Source of the DNA: Liolophura sinensis
Lineage: Eukaryota; Mollusca; Polyplacophora; Chitonida; Chitonidae
DNA length: 64,000 bases
Reading direction: 5' to 3'
NCBI RefSeq assembly: GCF_032854445.1
Contig: NC_088295.1
Location: 26,277,385-26,341,384 of the forward strand
A model generated the notes under the pieces. That model did not search any database, was not told the DNA's origin, and worked only from the letters and a program-made list of their open reading frames with translations. Positions 1 to 12,354 of the stretch are shown in pieces. A program made the translations under genes and the position numbers. Every line of letters begins with the position of its first letter. Within the stretch, counting starts at the first letter, position 1.

Positions 1-2930
1 TATTGGCCACCTTTGCACTCTTTAGGTGTAAGCATAGTTACAGAACTTTCTAGACCCGTTAGGCCTAAATATGTCGACTTTAATATGTCCTGCTGCTTTC
101 GTATTTAAAAGCATCAAGCGGCAGTCCGTAAGTCCATTCGTGGGAGAACAATGTCTGAAGTTCACGTAAGGCTTAGATACGTGTATGTTTAGCTAATTGA
201 CTGAAGTATATGGCTGAAGTACCTACACGTTTAACTGTTTAACGTTCACGTAAGGCTCTGAGCTGTACACGTTTAGTCGGTTGATTTAAGTGTACATGTA
301 TGTCAGACAGATGTGCATGTTATGTCAACATAGGGCTGAGATGAGCTGGTTTGGTTGGCTGGTGGGTTCTCGCGACACAAAGGATTTGAACACGTCTGAT
401 GTCTGTGGTAGGAGTATATACACGTACATGTACGCGAGTACAACATATGGCTAAAAGTGAGCGGGAAGAAGAAACAGATGGATATGTCCTGGGAATGATT
501 GACCAATACACGTCACCTATATCTAGAAGCCGTCGAGAAATTCTACCGATACCCCTCGTCAAATTCCCAATATGAATATTTCATAAGACGAAATTGCTTA
601 ACCGCGAAAAGCAGAGATTTCATCTTGAACGTGTCACGAAGGTTTTTACGCAACTCGCCGCTTAAGAAATCGTGTTTAATCTCGTTGCAGTTCCGAACAT
701 CTGAAACACGCTTGGTCGCATTTCCCTAAATAGGTTGACAGGAATTCGACAGGACTGCGAAAGATATGACATTATCTCTTAAGAGTTCATCTGTAATTAG
801 CTTAGTCCATCCCACAGATCTGGCTGGCTGGGCCTATAGACTGAATAGGGAAACTACAGTTGACAGGAATATCGCGCGGAAATGATACCAATATATAGCG
901 GACAGGGAGCCAGTAGCACAATGACAAATGTATTATTTAACTCAGAGAAACAAATGTGAATTTGAATAAAAACAAGGTATTGCAACGACAACAAAGTTTT
1001 CAAGAGATACGACTTCTCAGATATTTATTGTAGATTTTAGCAGTCTGAAAGCTTACTGGTGTTTTATTGTAAATAAATAAAATAATCGGAAGCCTCTTGA
1101 TTTTCTTGAAATGATCGTGAGAGGTATATAGTGAAGGTGGTGTGAGACAACTCACGGCTCTTTGTAAATAATGAACAACCTGTGTATGCTATCACGATAT
1201 GTGGCTACACGATACTGTAGCTACCTTCCCCGGTTTATTTATTTGGCTACATCGTATCTTAAGTAATCCAGGCCTTTATGCAATTAGGAAAGAAAACCAA
1301 TAAAAGCACCATCAGCATTAATGGCTATGGAATGATAAATGTCAAGTTATCACGTACATCTGGACGACAAAGTTTTGTTTTGATCTTTGAATATGAGCAC
1401 GAGAAATTATTCTACGCGTTATACATAAATATGTGATAACCTTGTTTTTCACATACACCAAGACTTGATGTTCTTGATTCAACTTTATCTCATCACTTAT
1501 GGGGAAGAGCCTTTTGGCAAATTCTTTTGGACAATTGAATAAGAACCACTGCGTTGGCATAGTTTGAGTAGTTTCCTTCTCCGGTCACATCGTATACAAC
1601 CATGAAACAGGCTGACATAAAATCGTAGTTATTCATACGAAACGATTGCTCTAACAGCGAGACATCTGCTCTGCAAAATTGGACTCTCAAAGAAACTTCC
1701 TGTGACTCTCGAACAGAAATTTGACTTTGATTATATGGGAATGTCAGTTCAGAAAACCAACATTCGATTTGCAATGTACAGCTATGCTTTTGACAAAAAT
1801 TTGGTTATACATCCTTAGATAACACAAATTGCTGTCATAAAACTTGAGGTTATGTGGTGCCATGCTTCAGCAGAATGAGTTACGAAAGAAGACCATCGTT
1901 AACAAGGTGAACTTAAACACACTGTCTTATAAATGACGGAAGACTTAAGCTTAATGGCGTTAGGGTCAGGGGCTTTGAATGCTATTGATTTTATACCGGT
2001 TCACACAACATCCTTAATCAGATTTGTCTCCTGTTACAATGGGGTCTCGATTTTTCTTATTGACTATAAAGGGAAGTGGGGCATGATTTTCCTGATAGCA
2101 CATCAATAACCACCAGGACATAACCACCGAACAACGGTCATCTGTATAGTGATGTCAAATGGTCATGAATATGCCAAGAACTGTCAAGAATGCTTATAAC
2201 ATAACAGGCCAGCGTTTGATTATAAACACACATCTAACTGGCCTTTGACGTCAGAATAGCTGTCCACTTTCCAGAACGCCAATTTAATCAGGCCAAGTTG
2301 GAAGCCTATAGGTTTAATCCAGAATCAGACGAAGCCGTCTGTTTGACCAGTGTGAACTGACCTGGGTTAGTGGCTCATGATCCTTCCAATCTGTGATGGT
2401 ACCTGGAAGGGTAAGGGAGCAGAGGCAAGAGCCAAAGGGTGAGGTGTTTAGGGCGATTTCTGGAGAAAGTATTTTCTGGTTTCATGGACTTTAAATACAT
2501 TCATCGTCGTGATTTCCTAAATAATATGTAGGCCTAAAACGAGAGTTTATGTCTAATGAGAAAGATATTTCTATATACCTGTAGACATTTTTTCTAATGG
2601 AGAACCACATTATTATCATGAGAAAGTGGTATTTTGCCCAAACACTGAGGCTAGTTTTGAGAAATGCTTGATATAAAGCTTTTGTTGGACAAAAAGCATA
2701 TATGTGTGTATATGGATATTTAGCCCAAACAATGATTTGCACATTTCGATATCTTACATCAAACCTTTAAATGTAAAAACAAAAAGTGCCTTATGACGTG
2801 TGAATTCCAGAAAGATAAACAAAATAGATATAAGTGAATAATACTACAATCACTAATTGCAACGGTTCCTCGGTTTACAAGTAAAATACACACCGAATGC
2901 TTAATATATTTGACTGTTGTTAAACGACAT
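1..2930. other. noncoding stretch, no gene recognised
   Basis: AT-rich sequence with stop codons in all frames. The short open frames show no recognisable domain. The one local structure is a diverged direct repeat: 'GTTCACGTAAGGCT' occurs at 160 and again at 244. Each is followed by a related stretch of about 50 bases containing a GTTTAG and an AAGT motif, giving a period of about 84. Confidence 0.6.
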
Positions 2931-2936
2931 TCTCAA

Positions 2937-3065
2937 GAATTTTATCTCTTATACTATGGTGGTCAGGTTTTATGGATGAAGGAAAACCACCAACCTTTGA
3001 CAAGTTACTGACGAACACTCCCACGTGTTATGAACAAATATGCGCACTATACTGGTGGAAGAGTG
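2937..3065 (-). mobile_element. SINE family B fragment
   Basis: Read on the minus strand, this piece carries the family B block 'GTCAGTAACTTGTCAAAGGT' followed by GGTGG, a CCATAAAACCTGACC segment and a degraded tail. The same block recurs at 61.1 kb, 62.5 kb and elsewhere in the window. The tRNA-like head is not recognisable here. Confidence 0.5.
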
Positions 3066-3069
3066 TGAT

Positions 3070-4925
3070 CTTAAACGAACCTTGAAGTGCGAGAACGCTT
3101 GTTGTCAGCAAGGCCCCCAATGGGCAGTGAAGGTGGGGAAATATTTGAATTGCCTGTTCAAGGCTGGGTTTGAAGCCGTACATGGTGTGTCATAGCGATT
3201 GAAAGGCAAACACCGTGAACACTCGGCCATGATTCGCTGCAAAGTGCATAGTGTGTTGGTAGATATAGCAGAAGTATCATGCTAAGCATAAATTCTTGCT
3301 GTCTCTAGGACAAGAAAGGCAAATGTGAAGCGACAATGATACTTAAAGAATTTCATATACCCAGATTTCAGTCTGAGTTTTCATCAAGAGGAATTAAACA
3401 AAACACATTAAAGTTCACTGAGAATTTATCTCCTGATCTGTGATAAATCAACATTATTCACAAGGTATTCTGACGGCACGCACGTCGTTAGTGTATTCCA
3501 CAAAATGTCTGTCCCGCTAAAAGGTCACGGAGCTAAATATTTGGCTAGATCGAATGTTTACAGTTTTCCAGTTTCCTGTGACCATCCTCTCCTGGCTGTA
3601 ACCTAGTGCTTCCAAGGTGTCCCGCTCTAGGAATCATTCGATAGGTGACCAAATCAAGAAGGAATGTCGTAGGTCCCGTGGGGCGATAACAATTCCCTGA
3701 GAAACCAATCGGTGTTCAATTCGTCATGGTCATATAGCCGATGTCCTGGAAACGTTGACCGGAAGCCAGTGACCTAGCTGGTAATTTAGAGAATAACCTG
3801 ACAGGTAGACCCAATTAGAAATTCTTGCTGTAATTTAAGTAGGACACGTTAAAATTACGGAGTGTTCCAATAATATGTCAGAACTTCTGTCTTTCGGTGA
3901 GGAACAACTGAGAAAGGGCTCTGTAGAGTGCAGAGAGGCTCTACTACCAGCCTGGCTCAGCCGTTTTAACCACTATCCACTTTGGCCTCATTTTTCTCAG
4001 AAATATGTTCATGTGAATGCTGAGAGACTGTACACGTATTCAGGACAATATTGAAAGAAGAGGTTTACCCAAATGATCTTGCATTATTTTTCATGGGAAT
4101 GTATACTAAAAAAAACGACTGTTATTCAACCGAATTAAACCAGGAGTATGAAGTGTTTTGTCTTCTAATACATGTAAATTAGAGGCTGTAATAGAGGCCA
4201 CAAAAATTTTTACCACAAACAAAGGAAGCTCACTGTCGAAAACAGGTAAAATAAGGACAAATGCTACCCGTGGACAACCCCTCTCCCCGTGGTTGTCAAC
4301 TATAGCCGCCAAAATCCCACACACGCATCAAAGATCATCACAGGCATGTGTTGAAAGACAGCCAACTGATGTTACGACAGAGACTGAACACAGTCATTAG
4401 CCGCAAGTATATCATGAGGAGAAATTAAACGCGACACCACACTTTGAAAGCAATGTCTGTTTCCATTCTGGTGCATATTGACAAAAAAAGGCCATTGTCC
4501 ATGGCTGATGCAATCAAGATTTATAACAGCAGTGTAAATAGTAATTTGTAGCAGAGATCTATGTACATTTATTGTAAGCCCTGCGTTGTATGTTTGAGTT
4601 ACTCAGCGTGTTAAATCAACACAATACTTCCTGGGTATAGGTATTCTGTCAAGTGGCATCTTCTAATATGCTTGGCTTTCAGTGTATCTCTCAGTACTGT
4701 ATATTAACTGATAGTTAAGCACAATGAACGAGACTGTTATGAAACTCTCCGCATATTTCAGTTTTTGCTTTACCAGAGTTCATATTGTATTTATGCTAAG
4801 CCCGCTCCTGCAGCCATACAACTATTGAATTAATGTCTACGTCACGTGATTTAATACCTGTCATACTGTCTCGTAAGGTAATGGAAGTCTACAGAGGATA
4901 TTAGCTGTCTTCTGTATTTGAGTTT
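3070..4925. other. noncoding stretch, no gene recognised
   Basis: No recognisable gene, RNA or repeat. Two overlapping short open frames on opposite strands near 4.1-4.4 kb look like chance. Confidence 0.5.
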
Positions 4926-4927
4926 TA

Positions 4928-5506
4928 ATGCTTCTTAACGCAAGCCTGGGTTTTCATCTCTTCCATGAAAGTTTTGACTCTAGCATGCGTGTTTCATGTT
5001 GGATTCCTGCTTCGCGTCCAGGGCTTTGCTCAATATTCACCCATTTAATACCAGACATTTCTCAATCATCATTGACTGATTTATGTTCTCCCTCAGGTTC
5101 TCTGTTGTTCTCTACCGATAGCGAACCTAGAACAGACAATGTCATGCCTCCGTACAAACGTATTCCGTCCCTCTTAGACTCCAGTGACGCTATATTGTTG
5201 TATTTCCGGGAGATGTACGCCACGTGGCTCGAGATCTCCAGTAAAGCTGAATGCACCCGTTCCATTGAATCGGATTGTTACACGTCCAAATGGCCTGCCC
5301 CTTATAAGCTAGACACTGCCTTAGCGCCAGACTGTCAATGGAGATCGGCTCTCCGCATGAAGATAATGACGGTAGACAAGAAAAAGTGTACATCTATACC
5401 AATTAGCGCCCCACTCGGCACCCTCAGCAATGACAAGGACATTTTACTGCGTGCTACGATTTACCTGTCGGGTACAATTTCCCGTCCAAGACTAAACGCA
5501 GACTAA
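4928..5506 (+). CDS. 192-codon ORF of unknown function, possibly spurious or an exon
   Basis: One of the longest single open frames outside the LINE and the tandem arrays. It runs ATG to TAA and is immediately followed by a second short ORF (5506-5688) that overlaps its stop. I recognise no domain, signal peptide or membrane segment. The second half (about residues 70-190) is richer in C and G than its surroundings and has a protein-like composition, with scattered Cys, Trp and Tyr. A pyrimidine-rich tract ending in CAG lies at about 5080-5095, so part of the frame could be an internal exon rather than a single-exon gene. Shorter ORFs overlap on the minus strand. It may equally be a transposon remnant or chance. 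Confidence 0.25.
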   Translation: MLLNASLGFHLFHESFDSSMRVSCWIPASRPGLCSIFTHLIPDISQSSLTDLCSPSGSLLFSTDSEPRTDNVMPPYKRIPSLLDSSDAILLYFREMYATWLEISSKAECTRSIESDCYTSKWPAPYKLDTALAPDCQWRSALRMKIMTVDKKKCTSIPISAPLGTLSNDKDILLRATIYLSGTISRPRLNAD

Positions 5507-5689
5507 TGTTTGAAACAGCCGATAGAATGCAAACGCCAGAATATCAAGTTCGTCAGCACCGTTGTCTAGAAATTGAAACTTTCAGTGTTAAAAACTGCTT
5601 TTGCAAAGTGTTTAAATCACACATCAGACCGCCAACCAAAGAAAAGTATTGTCCACAGTTAAATGTCAAAAGGTTTGACTTCATTTAGA

Positions 5690-6027
5690 TAAACAAAAAG
5701 CTTCACAGCCACACAAACATACTTTAATGCTTAGAACAAATGTCATTGTAATAGATCTGTTCTCTGATGGCGAACAAACTCACGAGCGAAAAACATGATA
5801 TAATTAAACCTCACCGTTTGTGACGTTGGTTTATTTGAAACTTATTACTGCATTTGTCACAAAGCTGTCACAGGACGGGATGTGGGTAAACACTCTTCGA
5901 GACGACTCAGATGAACAAAGATTTGATTACGACTCACGTGAAAGTAACGTGGAGGCGTTCCAGTTGAACCTTAACGGTTTATATCACCTGTTAGTCCGTG
6001 TGCCCAGGGGTGCTGTCGTTACATAGC
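5690..6027. other. noncoding spacer before tandem array
   Basis: No recognisable feature before the array. A chance ORF (5820-6026) runs through it. Confidence 0.5.
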
Positions 6028-6930
6028 ATGGGTTACACCGTGTCCTTTCAGTGTCCCTACAAAAACATGATGGCGCCATGTCCTTACAATGTGCATACAA
6101 AGCATGGTGGTGTGGAATCCTTACATTGTTCCTACAAAACATCGTGGCGCCATGTCCTTACAATGTGCATACAAAGCATGGTGGTGTGGAATCCTTACAT
6201 TCTTCCTACAAAACATCGTGGCGCCATGTCCTTACAATGTGCATACAAAGCATGGTGGTGTGGTATCCTTACATTCTTCCTCAAAAACATCGCGGTGCCA
6301 TGTCCTTATAATATGCCTTCAAAGCATGGTGGTGTGGAATCCTTACATTGTTCCTACAAAACATCGTGGCGCCATGTCCTTACAATGTGCATACAAAGCA
6401 TGGTGGTGTGGTATCCTTACATTCTTCCTACAAAACATCGTGGTGCCATGTCCTTACAATATGCCTTCAAAGCATGGTGGTGTGGAATCCTTACATTGTT
6501 CCTACAAAGCATCGTGGTGCCATGTACTTACAATGTGCATACAAAGCATGGTGGTGTGGTATCCTTACATTCTTCCTACAAAACATTGTGGCGCCATGTC
6601 CTTACGATGTGCATACAAAGCATGGTGGTGTGGTATCCTTACATTGTTCCTCAAAAACATCGTGGTGCCATGTCCTTAAAATATGCCTTCAAAGCATGGT
6701 GGTGTGGTATCCTTACATTGTTCCTACAAAACATCGTGGCGCCATGTCCTTACAATGTGCCTACAAAGCATGGTGGTATGGTATCCTTACATTCTTCCTA
6801 CAAAAATATCGTGGCGCAATGTCCGTGCAGTGTCCCTACAAAGCATGGTGGTGGCAAGTACGGGGAATACTGTACTTTCTGTTTTCCTACAAAATGTAAA
6901 TGGTGCTGCCGTTTACAGTGTTCTTTCAGA
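6028..6930. repeat. tandem array, 37-bp monomer in 74-bp dimers (left part)
   Basis: Two related 37-bp half units alternate. One begins TACAAAGCATGGTGGTGTGG and the other TACAAAACATCGTGGCGCCA, and both contain TCCTTACA. The 74-bp period is exact where measured: TACAAAGCAT occurs at 6096 and 6170. There are about 24 half units, well conserved in the middle and degraded at both ends. Neither 37 nor 74 is divisible by three, so the reading frame shifts from unit to unit. No unit contains a stop in any forward frame, so three long overlapping ORFs (up to 317 codons) arise as a by-product. The array continues at 12531 beyond the inserted LINE. Confidence 0.93.
6919..6930 (+). repeat. target-site duplication, left copy (LINE)
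   Basis: The 12 bases TGTTCTTTCAGA are identical to 12519-12530 directly after the LINE 3' end. The local array consensus here is closer to TGTTCCTACAAA, so the shared non-consensus bases support duplication at insertion rather than array homology. Confidence 0.85.
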
Positions 6931-7202
6931 ACATCCTTGCACGAAGTTTAGTTGTTCTCTTGGCTAGTGGGTGAGCGGGGTTGTAAATAGAGTTAGTCCT
7001 TGGCTGGCCGTGGAACTAGCCTTTGTGCTCTCAGCTTTTGTTTAGTGGTCACCCAGTCTGAGGGTGGTGCGACATTACGTTCTGTCGCTCTTAGCGGCAG
7101 GACGTATTCACTAGCCTCTCTGTAAATAGCCTGTACATAGTTTAGTGCATTTCCACTTTGTAATATCGTATCTAGCATCTACACTGTTCCAAACGCATAG
7201 TT

Positions 7203-8720
7203 GTGGTCCTCTCTTTAGGGTGGCAGTTCTCGCCCTGGCCCACAATGTTGTGGGCAGGGCGAGTAAATAGACCCTTAAGCCTTAAGCTTGTAATACAGGG
7301 AGGCGTACAACCGGTTGAAGTATACAATCGGCTAAAGGAGTTAGTGGGGAGTGGGCCTAATGTCTTAAAGGGACTAATCAATGTCTCTAGAGATGTCTCT
7401 AGAGTGGCTACGCAAACTGTGAAGGAACAGCTGTTGGCTAGCGGTTTCACATTCAAAGGGGTAGATTGTCCAATATATGATGTTGAGGAGCAAAGGCTCC
7501 TGGTTAGATCTCGATGTCCGATCGAGGTGCCCGATGACACTATTCGAGGTTTGATGTCCCGGTCCATCACGTCAGCCGGGAACATTACCTTTTTGATAGG
7601 TCACTTGAGAATGGTATGCGCCGTATTTACATGAGTGGTGTGACCGAGATCATTTAACAATCAATTTCGGTTGGAAATTTTAGAATTCCTTTGTGGTACA
7701 CAAGTCAGGTCCGTGCCTGTCACATCTGTGATAGCAAAGAACATTTCAAGGCCGACTGTCCTTTAAAGGATAAATGCCTCAAGTGTAAACAGGCAGGCCA
7801 CTTTCAAAAGGACTGCCCGTTGAGCGATGAAAATGACAATGGCGATAATGACGATAACGATTGCAATGATAATGATGATGATGATAAAGATAGTAATGTT
7901 TATGAAGTTGAAGGTGACAATAAAGAAGAGAATGAAGGTCGAGGAGATGATGATGGTAATTATAGTGAGGGACATGGGGATGATATGGAAATTGGGGTTT
8001 CTGGCGAGTCTGTTCCTTCCAGTCAACAAAATAAGGGGACTTTGGATAACTCTGCTGCTGACAACGAGGAAGCTGGAGAGTGGCAAGTTGTCACTAACTC
8101 CATGTCCTCCAGCAAAAAGATTCGAAATAAGCGCATTGATGCTACAAATAAGGTCAGGAAGTTAAGCGAATCGCCAGTAGTAGGTGGGCCCCAGACGTAA
8201 AATGGCGCTGAGTGGGCTGTCCGTATCAGTCAAATCTCGAATACCTCCTCACCACCTAGATCGTCAGAAATTTCGAATACTACGCCATCCTGCATTAAGG
8301 AGACGCAATCCAGTGGCGTGACGCTCTCCAAAGGTGCACTTGGTAAGATCCCGTCCTTATGGGGTAGCACGTTCAGCCCTGACACATCTACAATGTCACA
8401 GTTAGGCACTAGAGATATAGCAGATTGTCTTGATCCTCAGGGAAGCTCTCAGCAATCTGATATGTCTAGGGTTGGTGGAGAATCCAATATGGAGGAATCT
8501 CTTTGCACCCGAAGACTTGCCTGCATATACTAATGGCAAGGGTGAGGTCTTGGTACCTATCTCAACATCCCTGGGGTCGTATTATCGCACATTGTGACGT
8601 GATTCTAAAGTTGACAAGGTTAAAAAGCAGAGGAAATTGATAACGTTGTCACAGGAGGATTTTGCTGAGCGTAGGGCAGCGATGTATAAAAAGTCCAGAA
8701 AAAAGAAAAAGAACAAATAA
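7203..8720 (+). pseudogene. LINE ORF1 (Gag-like nucleic-acid-binding protein), broken
   Basis: ORF1 proteins of this LINE type coat the element RNA and bring it back to the nucleus. The true start is unclear: the open frame at 7203 begins with GTG, and recognisable protein starts near 7310. The N-terminal part runs to about 7590, where the frame shifts. The new frame reads through an RRIY/MSGVTEII segment, meets an in-frame TAA near 7654, then continues with two zinc knuckles of spacing C-X2-C-X4-H-X4-C (CHICDSKEHFKADC and CLKCKQAGHFQKDC, about 7720-7820). An Asp/Asn/Glu-rich low-complexity tract follows at about 7825-7960. The C-terminus is interrupted by further stops (near 8198, 8531 and 8595) and ends in a Lys/Arg-rich tail at 8720, 9 bases before the ORF2 start. 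Confidence 0.82.
7229..7263 (+). other. strong hairpin near the LINE 5' end
   Basis: A 17-base arm, CTCGCCCTGGCCCACAA, is followed by a 2-base loop and a 16-base complementary arm with a single bulged base. It lies in the 5' untranslated region or just upstream of the recognisable part of ORF1, where internal promoter or translation signals are usual in LINEs. A role is inference. Confidence 0.7.
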
Positions 8721-8729
8721 ATATTAATA

Positions 8730-11700
8730 ATGGCTACTACAAAGATCTTACAGTGGAACTGTAGAGGATTGAGGTGTAACCTCGCAGAGCTCCAGATGTT
8801 AGCTCAAGACCTCAATCCTATAGCTTTTAGTTTGCAGAAGCCCTGATGACTGATACTAGTTATCAATGTCGACGTTATGTATCTCATCACGCTGTTGCCA
8901 CGTCTATGAATGGAAAGGCATCAGGGGGTTCTTCTCTTTTGATTAGGCAGGGTGTAATACACAATAGACTGGCACTGAACACCGATTTGCAGGCGGTGGC
9001 GGTGTGTATCACCCTGGGTATAGTATTAACAATCTGTTCTATTTATATACCACCTTCTTCTACTCTTCACCAACAAGAGCTGCAAAATTTACAAGATCAA
9101 TTGCCTAAACCGTGTCTTCTTTTGGGTGACTTTAATGCCCACAGTGTTCTCTGGGGTGATTCTAAACGTAACCAGAAGGGCTCTGTATTGGAGGATTTTA
9201 TATCTAATAACTCTCTATGCGTCTTAAATGATGGCACACATACTTACCTTCATCTTGCAAAGGGCACTTATTTGGTCCTTGATTTAGCTCTGGCTGATGC
9301 AGGGCTAAGGTTGGAATTCAGCTGGAGCGTCCATGATGATCTGTGCGGAAGCGATCACTTCCCTACCATTCTTACCTTTGAGGAGCTGGTATCTTCCTCC
9401 CTTCCACGCTTTAATTATGATAAGGCTGACTGGCCCCGCTTTGCTGTTCTGTGTGGTGAAACACTTACTAACGACCTTTTTCTCGATGCAGTTGATCCTA
9501 TCCAGTTATTCTCGGATCAGCTAATCGATGTAGCGGTTCCCCGTATTAAGAAACCCTGGTTCACGGAGGACTGTAAACGAGCTAGGCGTTTCAGGAAAAG
9601 TGCTGAGCGCGTGTACCGATGTAGACCATCTCCCGGTAATTTAGACGATGTTAGGCGTACTCGAGCTAAAGCCCGTAGGACTATTAAACAGTCCAAACGT
9701 GACTCTTGGAAACGTTATTTTTCTAAGATTAATCATCGTACCCCTATGTCAAAAGTCTGGAATATGATCCAACGCATCAAAGGCAAGGAATCCAATGTCA
9801 ATGTCAATCATCTTAAAGACGGGAATAATTCTTTGACAGAAAAACTTGACATAGCCAATAGGTTGGGCGCTTCTTTTGCGCATCATTCGTCTTCAGATAA
9901 TTACTTGCCTCAGTTCCAGCGTAGCAAGGAACGGACCGAGGCAAGTCCTCTTGATTTTACATCCTCAAATGAAGAATCTACATTTTCTCTACATGAACTA
10001 TCCGCATCCCTGAGCAAGGCCCATGACTCAACTCCAGGGCCAGATGATATCCACTATCAGCTTTTACAACACCTTCCTAGAATCTTCCTTGAGGGTGCTT
10101 CTTGGAATTTTTAATACCATTTGGATTTCCGGGAATTTTCCTGCCTCATGGCAAAACGCTATTATTGTCCCCATCCCAAAGCCCGGAAAGGATTCTACAG
10201 ATCCAAATAACTACCGTCCTATTTCCTTAACCAGTTGTGTATGCAAGACTATGGAGAGGATGATTAACGATCGCTTAGTCTGGTTTTTGGAGACTAATAA
10301 GTTGATAAGCGACATTCAATGTGGATTTCTAAAGAATCGCAGTATTGTTGATCACCTTGTTCGTCTAGAATCCTTTATTAAGAACGGTATCGTTAATCCT
10401 GACCATGTCGTATCTGTCTTTTTTGATCTGGAAAAGGCATATGACACTACTTCGAAATATGGCATTATGAAAGATATGCATGGATTTGGACATAGAGGTC
10501 GGCTTCCTGACTTTATTCGTAAATTCTTAGACCATCGTTACTTCCAAGTTCGGGTTGGGGCTACCCTACCTGACTACTTTGAACAAGATCAGGTTGTTCC
10601 TCAAGGCAGCATTTTATCAGTTACTCTCTTTAGCATTAAGATTAATAGCCTTGCCAGAGTTTTATCTCCTAGTATGAATATGACCCTTTTTGTGGACGAT
10701 CTTGGTATCTCTTGTCGAGGGAAAGGTATGCACACTATTGAGAGACAGTTGCAGATTTGCCTTAACAAAATCCATGCCTGGGCACTGGAGAACGGATTTA
10801 AGTTTTCCAAGTCGAAGACTAACTGTGTACACTTTTGTCGGAAGTACTTCCCCCATGAAGACCCCAAGGTATTTTTACATGGGTCCCCCATCAAGGTTGT
10901 GCCGGAGGCAAAATTTCTCGGGGTGATCTTCGATAAGCACCTTACATTTAAATCTCACATTAATTATCTTAGAGCCAGATGCCTAAAGGCGCTTGATATT
11001 TTGAAGGTTGTCTCTAGTGCTCGATGGGGAGGGGATCATGAAACCCTACTTCAGCTCTATCGATTCGTTCTAAGCTAGACTATGCCTGCAGTGTTTATGG
11101 AGGTGCGTCACGCTCCCAGTTGAAGAAACTCAATACTGTACATCACCAAGCCCTACGGTTGTGCTTAGGTGCTTTCCGTACCTCTCCTGTGGAGAGTCTG
11201 TATGTTGAGGCAAACGAGCCTCCCCTGGAGCTTCGAAGAACTACTGTAACTATCCTTACAGTATATCACCAAGCTTAGAGCCAATCCATCCAACCCAGCC
11301 TTTGACTGTGTCTTCCATCCGGAATTTGAAGACTTATATGCTCAGAAGCCATCCATTGTTCCTCCACTAGGTGTCCGCATCCAGGAACATGTGCAAGCAG
11401 CTGGACTTGGGCTGGATACTATCACCCCCATCCAGGAAGATCCACCGTGGTTATGTACTGAGCCTCAGGTTCCTCCCTGAAGAAATCTTCCACCAACCCT
11501 TTGGTATACCAACAGGAGTTTAGTAATATGTGTTCAAAGTATCCATTTTATCACCGTATATTCACTGACGGTTCCAAGAATGATGATGGGGTGGCTTCTG
11601 CCGCTGTCCTTGAGCCCAGAACCATTTCAACTCGGTTCCAAATTCCTGTTCTGTATTTACTGCGGAAGCCAAGGCAATTTTGTGCGCACTTCGGTCCATT

Positions 11701-12354
11701 AGAGAGCTAGGAGGTAGCAGATTTCTCATCTGCTCTGACTCCCTTTCCTGCCTCCAGGCAATTCGGGCTAGTTTGCCTGTACATCCAGACATTCTGTCTA
11801 TCAGGGAGATGTTTAAACGACTTAATGAAGATTTTATCATTGTCTTTTGTTAGGTGCCCGGGCATATGGGTGTCCCAAGGGGCATATGGGTGTACTGCTG
11901 CAGATGAAGCCGCGAAGGCGGCTCTGCATTCCGTTATTACCCAAACTGACGTTCCATATTCGGACTTGCGTTCACTTATTTGCTCCTATATCAAGCGCTT
12001 GTTTCAGGCTCAGTGGGATGACCAGACAACCAACAAGCTGCACGATATAGACAGTTTGTTGGTCCAGCACCTTCCCTTTCACGGCATCGTCTCCGCTCTT
12101 CCATTTTGAGGAGGTGTCGTATCGGTCACACACGTGCTACGCATGGGTATTTGTTGAAAGGAGAAAATGCTCCTCATTGCTTTGCTTGTGATCAACGGTT
12201 CACAGTCAAACACATATTGCTTGACTGTGGCGACTTTGCTCCTGTACGAGATTCCTTTTATTACGTGAGCTCTCTTTCAGAACTTTTCAATTCTGTAAAA
12301 AGTGATACTATTTTTGATTTTCTCTCTACCATTGGTATGGCAGGAAAGCTGTGA
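8730..12354 (+). pseudogene. LINE ORF2 (endonuclease-reverse transcriptase-RNase H), broken
   Basis: ORF2 cuts the target DNA and copies the element RNA into it. It starts at ATG 8730 with LQWNCRGL, the first APE endonuclease block. A one-base loss near 8835-8842 shifts the frame at the conserved Gln-Glu site. The 8846-10114 frame then carries SIYIPP, LLLGDFNAHS and GSDHFP. A shift near 10080 leads into reverse transcriptase (10023-11078 frame): IPKPGK, NYRPISL, FFDLEKAYD, VPQGSILS and the catalytic FVDD. Shifts near 11068 and 11245 and a stop at 11478 precede RNase H, where all four acidic residues are visible: FTDGSK, TAEAK, CSDSLS and AADEAAK. A TAG at about 11852 replaces an expected Trp before VPGH, and that motif is followed by a short local duplication. 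The C-terminal RIGHTRATHGYLL, CFAC and HILLDC motif ends at 12354. Confidence 0.9.

Noticed and set aside
5998-6951. 317-codon ORF as a real protein
   Set aside because: It is a by-product of a stop-free 37-bp repeat that is open in all three frames; no constraint on one frame is visible.
7763-8086. 107-codon minus-strand ORF rich in Ile
   Set aside because: It is the shadow of the acidic GAT/AAT tract of LINE ORF1.
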